This document shows, one piece after another, positions 1-5,405 of a stretch of DNA of 14,192 nucleotides; the stretch's first letter is position 1; every line of letters starts with the position of its first letter. The DNA is from an uncultured Ruminococcus sp. Its GTDB lineage: Bacteria > Bacillota > Clostridia > Oscillospirales > Ruminococcaceae. The DNA lies in the NCBI GenBank assembly GCA_937901485.1, contig CALGTT010000067.1:1-14192 (forward strand). Reading direction: 5' to 3'. Both the position numbers and the translations under genes were made by a program. The notes under the pieces are model-generated. The model was not told the DNA's origin, did not search any database, and saw only the letters and a program-made list of their open reading frames with translations.

Positions 1-102
1 GGGGTGCTTGACCCTGTTGCCTACAGAGCAGTGCTTGCAGCGCCCCGTGCAGCGGTCGGTCAAAATAAATTCAAGTCGGTCAATGTTCAGATAGGGGTTC
101 AT
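1..102 (-). CDS. Radical SAM protein, N-terminal fragment (runs off left edge)
   Basis: Only the first 34 codons are present. They read MNPYLNIDRLEFILTDRC and continue with TGRCKHCSVGNR. This contains a CxxxCxxC motif at residues 18, 22 and 25, the signature that binds the [4Fe-4S] cluster of radical SAM enzymes; the preceding strand (LEFILTDRC) is typical of the first beta strand of that fold. The ATG at 102-100 has a GGAGG ribosome binding site at 114-110, seven bases upstream. An in-frame ATG at 120-118 lacks such a site and is less likely. The gene is divergent from rsmA and sits behind a long structured leader. The fold is clear, but nothing in 34 residues identifies the substrate. Confidence 0.85.
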   Translation of the reverse strand, partial: MNPYLNIDRLEFILTDRCTGRCKHCSVGNRVKHP

Positions 103-325
103 ATGGTTGCCTCCATTCATGTCATTAAGGTCGAGCTTGCTCGACGAGCGCTGTCAATGCTTGCATTGATGGCGCGAAGCCCACAGCAGCTTTCAGGCTG
201 ATGTGGGCCGATGACACGAATCAGGCGCAGCAACGGCAGTGTGATCCGTCCGATACAGCCTGCCTCACTGCACCGGGAGGTTACCTCGCATGGTCTGCCG
301 CATGGGCATTCACCCGCCTTTCTTT
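103..325 (-). promoter_or_regulatory. Hairpin-rich 5' leader of the radical SAM gene
   Basis: With the minus-strand promoter at 331-359, transcription should begin near 323-325, leaving about 220 nt before the radical SAM start codon. The stretch is full of inverted repeats: GAGG/CCTC (277-287), GCAGTG/CACTGC (236-241 with 266-271), GCCCACA/TGTGGGC with inner CAGC/GCTG (179-208), a 16-base palindrome at 154-169 (TCAATGC, TT, GCATTGA) and a second at 130-145 (GTCGAGC, TT, GCTCGAC). I recognise no riboswitch family and see no terminator with a T tract. It may be a regulatory RNA leader, or the last palindromes may be DNA operators. Confidence 0.45.
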
Positions 326-330
326 CGCAC

Positions 331-359
331 ATTATATCATGCTTTCCTTTGGGCGTAAA
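331..359 (-). promoter_or_regulatory. Sigma-A-type promoter for the radical SAM gene
   Basis: Read on the minus strand, there is a -35 TTTACG (359-354), a 17-base spacer and a perfect -10 TATAAT (336-331). The promoter lies on the far side of the structured leader, and its -35 lies just upstream of the divergent rsmA -10 at 366-371. Simultaneous occupancy by two polymerases is therefore unlikely. Confidence 0.65.
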
Positions 360-371
360 GTGTGGTATAAT
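343..371 (+). promoter_or_regulatory. Extended -10 promoter for rsmA
   Basis: TGGTATAAT at 363-371 is a perfect extended -10 (TGn followed by TATAAT). The best -35 at 17-base spacing is poor (TTTCCT, near 343-348), as is common for extended -10 promoters. Transcription should begin about 37 nt before the rsmA start codon. The same nine bases occur at two other promoters in this window. Confidence 0.65.
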
Positions 372-415
372 AGGACGACCCCAACACATCATCCAGTCGG
401 ATTGGAGATAGAACC

Positions 416-1261
416 ATGAGCAAAACCAAGGAACGCATCCGCGACAGCCAGCTGCGCTACAAGCAGGGGCTGGGCCAGAATTTCATCTATGACGAGGATC
501 TCCTCGCTGCCCTCGTGCGCGCCGCCGGCGTGACGAAGGAGGACGACGTGCTGGAGGTCGGCCCCGGCGCGGGCAGCATGACCAAGCACCTGTGCAAGGC
601 CGCCCACCACGTCATGTCCGTGGAGCTGGACGACCGCCTGTTTCCGATTTTAGAGGAAACGCTCTCCGAATTTGACAACGTGAAGGTCATCCACGGTGAC
701 GCAATGAAATACGACCTTGCAGGACTCATCGCCGAGGAATTCAAGGGACTGCGCGTTGCCGTCTGCGCAAACCTGCCGTACTACATCACATCCCCTCTCA
801 TCATGCGTCTGCTCGAAGAAAAGCTCCCCATTGAAACCATCACTGTCATGGTGCAGAAGGAGGCCGCACAGCGGCTCTGCGCCCCCATCGGCAGCCGCGA
901 GTCGGGTGCGGTGTCGGTCGCAGTGGCATTCTACGGCACGGCAAAGACGCTCTTTCAGGTGTCGCGCGGCAGCTTCATGCCTGCGCCGAACGTGGATTCT
1001 GCGGTAATCCAGATCACCCTGCACAAGGAAAAGCCGTGGCAGGTGGCGGATGAAGCGACATTCTTCCGTATGGTCAAGGTCGGCTTTTCCCAGCGCAGAA
1101 AACAGCTCTCCGGCGTACTGGCCGGCGGTCTTGGCATCCCGAAAGCACGGATGCAGGAGATCTTTTCACAGGCGGAGATCCCTGCAAGCGCAAGGATCGA
1201 ATCGCTGACCATGGAGGAGCTTGTGCGGCTGGCGAATGTGCTGGCTGGGGAAGCCGTGTGA
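416..1261 (+). CDS. rsmA: 16S rRNA (adenine1518/1519-N6)-dimethyltransferase
   Basis: RsmA (KsgA) uses SAM to dimethylate two adjacent adenines in the 3' terminal hairpin of 16S rRNA during small-subunit maturation. The 281-residue length is usual for the family. Visible motifs are the N-terminal QGLGQNF (17-23), the SAM-binding loop EVGPGAGS (47-54), the acidic VELDD (69-73) that contacts the SAM ribose, the catalytic NLPYYIT (119-125), then GSFMPAPNVDSAV and GFSQRRKQL in the C-terminal half. The ATG at 416 has GGAG at 404-407. It opens a plus-strand unit: the acyltransferase starts 34 bases after its stop with no clear terminator between. Loss of rsmA causes kasugamycin resistance in other bacteria. 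Confidence 0.95.
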   Translation: MSKTKERIRDSQLRYKQGLGQNFIYDEDLLAALVRAAGVTKEDDVLEVGPGAGSMTKHLCKAAHHVMSVELDDRLFPILEETLSEFDNVKVIHGDAMKYDLAGLIAEEFKGLRVAVCANLPYYITSPLIMRLLEEKLPIETITVMVQKEAAQRLCAPIGSRESGAVSVAVAFYGTAKTLFQVSRGSFMPAPNVDSAVIQITLHKEKPWQVADEATFFRMVKVGFSQRRKQLSGVLAGGLGIPKARMQEIFSQAEIPASARIESLTMEELVRLANVLAGEAV

Positions 1262-1295
1262 TGGGAACAGAACCATTTTTCTTTTGAGGTGGTGC

Positions 1296-2384
1296 ATGGA
1301 AAGAAAAGCATATATTGATAATCTGAGATGGCTGTGCATTCTTTTATTGTTTCCATATCATGCGGCAATGGCGTGGAACTGCTGGGGAGAAGGCAATTAT
1401 ATTTTACTTGGCGAAAACAGGGCGATTTCTTCTATCGTTGTCGCGGCGTCACCGTGGTACATGCCGCTTCTGTTTCTTCTTGCAGGCATAAGTGCAAAAT
1501 TCGCATTGACAAAACGTTCTTTCGGAGAATATCTGAAAGAGCGCAGTTTCAAACTGCTTCTGCCATTACTGACCGGAACGCTCACCATGATGCCTTTTAT
1601 GACGTATATCGCCGATCATGTTAATCACGGATACGCAGGAAACTATGTTTCACATTATGCCGTATTTTTTGGAAAATGGACGGATCTTACCGGTTATGAC
1701 GGCGGCTTCACTGTTGGTCATCTTTGGTTTTTGCTGTATCTGTATCTTGTAAGCCTCGTTAGTATCGGGGTGATCTGGCTTCAGAAACGATATGTTTCTG
1801 CCAACAAGGCGAAATCGTTCACGCCATTCGGGATCGTTGTATTCTGCATTGCCGCCATGCTGCTTATGCCTGTGGAATTAGGAAGCAAGAGCATTCTCAC
1901 ATACTGGCTGTTCTTTCTTCTTGGATATTATGTTTTTTCAGAAGAAGAAAATATCAAAAAATTGGGAAAAAAGAAATATCTGTATCTTATCGTATTTGCG
2001 GTATCAACTGGTTTCAATGTTTATCTGTCCTTATGGAGCAGATGGGAATGTGACTTGCTCAATACATTTGCAAAGTACTTGTCAGGTGTTTTTGGCATCC
2101 TGACGCTGCTCGTATTTGGAAAAGCGTATTTGGATCACTCAAATAAAGCAGCAAAATATCTTACAGCATCCTCTTTCTCATTGTACCTGTTTCATTTCAT
2201 ATGGATTGTATTCTTTCAGTATTTCTTTGACCAGCTATTTGAAAATACCGTTGTCCTGCTGGTGACATCCGTGCTTTGTGCATTGGCAGCATCGGCTGTG
2301 ACATATCAAATCGTGAAAGCCAACCCTTTTTTGCGTATGTTGTTTGGGATCCGGGCGGGATCACGATCAGGAGGTCGGTTTTGA
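1296..2384 (+). CDS. Membrane acyltransferase, family 3 (OatA/WecH-like)
   Basis: I chose the ATG at 1296 because GAGGTGG lies just upstream (about 1286-1292); an in-frame ATG further upstream, inside rsmA, has no such support. The 362-residue product begins MERKAYIDNLRWLCILLLF, followed by PYHAA; a short charged N-terminus with an early histidine near residue 22 is characteristic of the acyltransferase-3 family. About ten hydrophobic helices follow, with a PLLFLLAGISA segment and a GHLWFLLYLYL segment that are also family-typical. Such proteins move acetyl or other acyl groups onto cell-surface sugars or peptidoglycan; the acceptor cannot be told from sequence. The gene is visibly richer in A and T than rsmA (long A/T runs around 1920-1980), which hints at horizontal acquisition. 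Confidence 0.85.
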   Translation: MERKAYIDNLRWLCILLLFPYHAAMAWNCWGEGNYILLGENRAISSIVVAASPWYMPLLFLLAGISAKFALTKRSFGEYLKERSFKLLLPLLTGTLTMMPFMTYIADHVNHGYAGNYVSHYAVFFGKWTDLTGYDGGFTVGHLWFLLYLYLVSLVSIGVIWLQKRYVSANKAKSFTPFGIVVFCIAAMLLMPVELGSKSILTYWLFFLLGYYVFSEEENIKKLGKKKYLYLIVFAVSTGFNVYLSLWSRWECDLLNTFAKYLSGVFGILTLLVFGKAYLDHSNKAAKYLTASSFSLYLFHFIWIVFFQYFFDQLFENTVVLLVTSVLCALAASAVTYQIVKANPFLRMLFGIRAGSRSGGRF

Positions 2385-2400
2385 AAGGAGAAGAAAAGGT

Positions 2401-2700
2401 ATGGCATCCGTAAAAGTCAATATCACAAAAATCACTGACACGAGCTTTCCTATCTTCGTTGCCTTTGAGCTGACCGACTGCCGTGGGAATGTGCACCATT
2501 TTGCAGACAAGCTGCCTGTGATAAGCGATAGCGATGACCTTGTTCCGCCATGCATCGGATCTATGAGATGCAGGATCCTCCGCGAAACGGAACACACCTA
2601 TGTGATCGACACAGAGCTTCCCGACGACATTGCGTCGGAGGAGGGGGAGTACCAGTTTGAGGTGTGGAAAGATCAGGTGGCGACCGATACGCACTCATAA
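2401..2700 (+). CDS. Small hypothetical protein (99 aa)
   Basis: The ATG at 2401 is preceded by AAGGAGAAG with good spacing and follows the acyltransferase stop by 16 bases, so the two are probably cotranscribed. The product, beginning MASVKVNITKITDTSFPIFV, is soluble, has no signal peptide or membrane segment, and alternates hydrophobic and polar residues in a pattern suggesting beta strands. It has two cysteines near the middle (in TDCRGN and PPCIGS), a third in MRCRIL, and an acidic stretch LPDDIASEEGE near the C-terminus. I do not recognise the family. It is the last gene before the terminator. The good ribosome binding site and tight spacing support a real gene. Confidence 0.65.
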   Translation: MASVKVNITKITDTSFPIFVAFELTDCRGNVHHFADKLPVISDSDDLVPPCIGSMRCRILRETEHTYVIDTELPDDIASEEGEYQFEVWKDQVATDTHS

Positions 2701-2709
2701 CATCAACCC

Positions 2710-2740
2710 GCCCGATACCCCGCGTATCGGGCTCTTTTTT
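2710..2740 (+). terminator. Intrinsic terminator after the rsmA unit
   Basis: A nine-pair stem GCCCGATAC (2710-2718) with GTATCGGGC (2724-2732) closes a five-base loop and is followed by TCTTTTTT. It starts nine bases after the stop of the 99-aa gene and ends the rsmA unit before the spoIIE promoter. Confidence 0.92.
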
Positions 2741-2817
2741 GGGCAATATCCCCACTCCTGCCAATTCGCAGGAAATACCGTCCAACCCCCGTGATCCCCA
2801 TGAAAAGTGCAAAGCAT

Positions 2818-2851
2818 TCCGACAAAACTTCTCTGCATCATCTGGTATAAT
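2818..2851 (+). promoter_or_regulatory. spoIIE promoter with near-consensus Spo0A box
   Basis: TGGTATAAT at 2843-2851 is a perfect extended -10, with no good -35 at 17 bases. At 2818-2824 the minus strand reads TGTCGGA, six of seven positions of the Spo0A box core TGTCGAA. It lies about where a box would overlap the -35 region. In Bacillus subtilis, spoIIE is known to be activated by phosphorylated Spo0A at a sigma-A promoter of this kind; applying that here is inference. The rest of the gap (2741-2893) holds a weak inverted repeat TCCTGC/GCAGGA at 2756-2773. Confidence 0.55.
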
Positions 2852-2893
2852 AGAGATAAATTCTGTATACCATATAAAAGGAGGAGTTTGTCC

Positions 2894-5152
2894 ATGCACC
2901 ATCTCAAAAAACTGCTCGGATGCGAAGCCGTGCGTGTCCCCCTTGCCTGTGCAGGCGCACTCGGAGGGGGCTATCTGCTCTCCGTCGGCACGGTCTGCGG
3001 CATCGCCTCGCCCCTGCCTGCCGCCATCGCCGGTGTCTGTCCGCCGCTGTACGCATTCTTCCTGCTCTGCGGCAGTCTGATCGCCTACATCCGCCGCGGC
3101 GCACCGCAGGAAATGGCGTTCCAGCTTACCTGCCTTGTCGCCATCGCCTGTATGCGCATCCTGTTCTATGAAGCCCGCCGTCCCCATGTCCTTGCCATGC
3201 TGACGATCCTCTCCTGCACGGCTGCCGGATTTGTGACAGACCTGTTTTTCACGGAGCATGGCGGTATCCTGCCGCTGTATATTGCGCAGGCCCTTCTGAT
3301 CGGCGCAGCCGCATTTCTCTTGTCCGATGCATGGACGGCATACCGCAAACACCGCCGCATCGTGCTCGATGCCGGAAAAAGCTTTACCTTTGCCATGACC
3401 TATCTGCTCGGCATCACCGCGCTGTGCGGACTGGATCTGGGCGTTTGCAATCTCGGACGTGCCGCCGGAATGGCTGTTACCCTTCTCGCCGCAAAGCACT
3501 TCCGTCAGAACGGCGGCACCCTCCTCGGCGCACTGACTGCCTGCGGCACGGTGCTGTGCAGTGTCCGCCTCGGAATGCCCCTGCTCTTTCTGCCTGTGAC
3601 GGCAATGCTTTCCGGATTTCTCAGCCGCTTCCCGAATGCCCTCTATATCCCCCTGTTCGTCATCATGCAGTTCCTCGGTACTGCCATCCTCGACAGCAGT
3701 CAGGAGCTTGTGCGCATCCTCATTGAGCTGATTCTCGGCTGTACAGCATATGCCCTCTGCTGCCGTGCGCCTCTCTGCCGGATCCTGACCTTCGGCACAC
3801 CGCGCGGCGGACAAGTGCGCTGTACCGTCCAGCGCGAGCATTTCCTTTCCCAATCCATCGCAGGACTGCGCGAGGAAACAGCATCCGTCATCGGGCATCT
3901 GCGCCCGTCCAAGCCTGCCGATGCTGTCCGCAAGGTGAGAACACAGCTCTGTGCCGGCTGCAAGAACGAAAGCTTCTGTTGGACACAGCGGCGTGAAAAG
4001 ACCGAGCAGGCGTTCGCCCAGCTCCTGCACGATCCGGCTGCGAATCCCATTCCGGAGGCACTCGACGGCTGCATCCGGCGCGGCAGAATGTCCGAATGCA
4101 TCTGGCAGTGCGGACAGCGTGCCGCACTTGAACAGACTGCTTCCGTCCACCTGACGCAGAGCCGTAATGTCATGCTTGAATACTTCCGCCTTATTGGGTA
4201 TATTGCTGGGGATGCCGCAAAACAGCGTGAAATGTGCATCTGTTCGCAGGAAACTGAAGGTCTGCAGTCCATCCTGCGCCAGTGCCGCTGTGAATTCCAG
4301 AGCTGTTTTGTGCACCGTCTGCGCTCCGGCAGATATGCCGCAGAGATCTATTCCCGCACCGATGTGCCCGATGCAGCGGTGCGCACGCTTCTTGCCGAAC
4401 TGCTCGGCGTGGAAATGTCCGGCATTCCCGCACAGTCCGGCGGGGGAGTCCTGCGCACCTGCTTTTACCAGAAGCCACCCTATCATCTTGAGCATGTCAT
4501 CCGCACCGTCCACGCACCCGGCTATGCCCGCTGCGGCGATACATCCGAGGCATTCACGGATGCGCAGGGGAGTCAGTACCTCATCCTTTCCGATGGTATG
4601 GGAAGCGGCTCTGCGGCATCCCTTGTGTCCCAGATCGCCGTCCGCGCCTTTGTCCGCCTTGTCACCAGCGGAATGCCGCCCGAAACTGCCATCCGCTTTG
4701 CCAATACCATTCTCCTCTCCGAAACCAATACGGAAAGCTTTGCCACGCTCGATATCCTGCGGCTTGATCCCGATACGGGAGAACTCCAGCTCTATAAATC
4801 CGGCGCGTCCGCAACCCTGTTCCGGCATCACCGTCAGGTCATGCGCATTGCTGCACCGAGCTTTCCCATTGGCATCGTTGCACAGGCTGAGCCGTTCTGC
4901 AAGACGTTTTCCGCCTTTGCGGATGACAGGGTGATCATGATCTCCGACGGCATCCACGAAGCAGAATACCCGTTCATGAAGGAACTGCTCCTGCAGAATA
5001 TCCCCCTCTCCGAGATCGCCGCGCAGGTCTGCGAAAAAGCGGATGTGTTCCATGCCGGCAAAGCTGAGGATGATATCACCGTCATTGTCGCCGGTGTCCG
5101 CTGTTCTGCTGCCGCGATACAGAAGCTGCCGCAGGAGCGCACAGCCGTCTGA
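2894..5152 (+). CDS. spoIIE: Stage II sporulation protein E, PP2C-type serine phosphatase
   Basis: SpoIIE dephosphorylates the anti-anti-sigma factor SpoIIAA, which frees sigma-F in the forespore, and it also acts at the asymmetric division septum. The ATG at 2894 has AGGAGGAG just upstream. The 752-residue product is somewhat shorter than the Bacillus protein (about 827). Residues 1 to about 300 are a run of hydrophobic helices. The middle region has clustered cysteines (CAGCKNESFCW, then RMSECIWQC), as often seen in SpoIIE. The C-terminal phosphatase domain shows LSDGMGSG (D567), the strand region TLDILRLD, ISDGIHEA (D685) and EDDIT (D726, D727), which together supply the metal-binding aspartates. 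It is a single-gene unit with its own promoter and terminator. Confidence 0.95.
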   Translation: MHHLKKLLGCEAVRVPLACAGALGGGYLLSVGTVCGIASPLPAAIAGVCPPLYAFFLLCGSLIAYIRRGAPQEMAFQLTCLVAIACMRILFYEARRPHVLAMLTILSCTAAGFVTDLFFTEHGGILPLYIAQALLIGAAAFLLSDAWTAYRKHRRIVLDAGKSFTFAMTYLLGITALCGLDLGVCNLGRAAGMAVTLLAAKHFRQNGGTLLGALTACGTVLCSVRLGMPLLFLPVTAMLSGFLSRFPNALYIPLFVIMQFLGTAILDSSQELVRILIELILGCTAYALCCRAPLCRILTFGTPRGGQVRCTVQREHFLSQSIAGLREETASVIGHLRPSKPADAVRKVRTQLCAGCKNESFCWTQRREKTEQAFAQLLHDPAANPIPEALDGCIRRGRMSECIWQCGQRAALEQTASVHLTQSRNVMLEYFRLIGYIAGDAAKQREMCICSQETEGLQSILRQCRCEFQSCFVHRLRSGRYAAEIYSRTDVPDAAVRTLLAELLGVEMSGIPAQSGGGVLRTCFYQKPPYHLEHVIRTVHAPGYARCGDTSEAFTDAQGSQYLILSDGMGSGSAASLVSQIAVRAFVRLVTSGMPPETAIRFANTILLSETNTESFATLDILRLDPDTGELQLYKSGASATLFRHHRQVMRIAAPSFPIGIVAQAEPFCKTFSAFADDRVIMISDGIHEAEYPFMKELLLQNIPLSEIAAQVCEKADVFHAGKAEDDITVIVAGVRCSAAAIQKLPQERTAV

Positions 5153-5164
5153 ACCACATCCCGC

Positions 5165-5192
5165 AGCCGGATGCATATTGTATCCGGCTTTT
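5165..5192 (+). terminator. Probable intrinsic terminator of spoIIE
   Basis: AGCCGGAT (5165-5172) pairs with ATCCGGCT (5182-5189) over a nine-base loop, followed by a short interrupted T tract (TTTTGCGTTT). The hairpin begins 12 bases after the spoIIE stop. The weak T tract means some read-through toward glgB is possible. Confidence 0.75.
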
Positions 5193-5255
5193 GCGTTTGC
5201 TTACAAAAAACGTACATATAACAAATAGTATTATCCGTTCTATGAATTACTATAT

Positions 5256-5262
5256 TTCGACA
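5256..5262 (-). promoter_or_regulatory. Perfect Spo0A box core upstream of glgB
   Basis: The minus strand reads TGTCGAA exactly, the core consensus recognised by the sporulation regulator Spo0A. It lies about 93 bases upstream of the glgB -35, further than usual for direct activation. A seven-base match in a 250-base gap is expected by chance a few percent of the time, so the call depends on context: spoIIE upstream and a storage-polymer cluster downstream. Confidence 0.4.
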
Positions 5263-5336
5263 GGTTTTTCTTTTTGAAAATAGTCAAAATAAACAAAACA
5301 AGAGGTTCACAATTATCACAAATTATGAAATTTTTA

Positions 5337-5383
5337 TGCAAGCAGGAAAAACGCTTGCAAGAATGAGTGATTTCTGATAAAAT
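5337..5383 (+). promoter_or_regulatory. glgB promoter with overlapping inverted repeat
   Basis: The -35 TTGCAA (5355-5360), a 17-base spacer and the -10 TAAAAT (5378-5383, with TG at 5375-5376) form a good sigma-A promoter about 22 bases before glgB. TGCAAGC (5337-5343) and GCTTGCA (5353-5359) form a perfect inverted repeat with a nine-base centre, and its right arm covers most of the -35. That placement suits a repressor site; the repeat does not clearly match the catabolite repression consensus. Upstream, 5193-5336 is AT-rich and holds nothing else I recognise except the Spo0A box. Confidence 0.65.
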
Positions 5384-5405
5384 AAGTATAAAGGGAGGAG
5401 AAGCC

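Noticed and set aside
117..392. Minus-strand 91-codon open frame, cysteine-rich in its middle (CPCGRPC), ending 14 bases before the radical SAM start; a possible peptide precursor for that enzyme
   Set aside because: Its candidate ATGs lie upstream of or inside the minus-strand -10 box, neither has a ribosome binding site, and the frame runs through the hairpin series. It is probably leader RNA. A conserved peptide in relatives would reopen the case.
2561..5176. 871-codon minus-strand open frame opposite spoIIE
   Set aside because: The plus-strand frame is clearly SpoIIE with all phosphatase motifs. The antisense frame is a by-product of codon bias and its translation is low-complexity, rich in Asp, Gly and Ala, without recognisable domains.
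5337..5359. Inverted repeat before glgB as a catabolite-responsive (CcpA) element
   Set aside because: The arms and the nine-base centre do not fit the cre consensus, which has a compact 14-base core with central CG.
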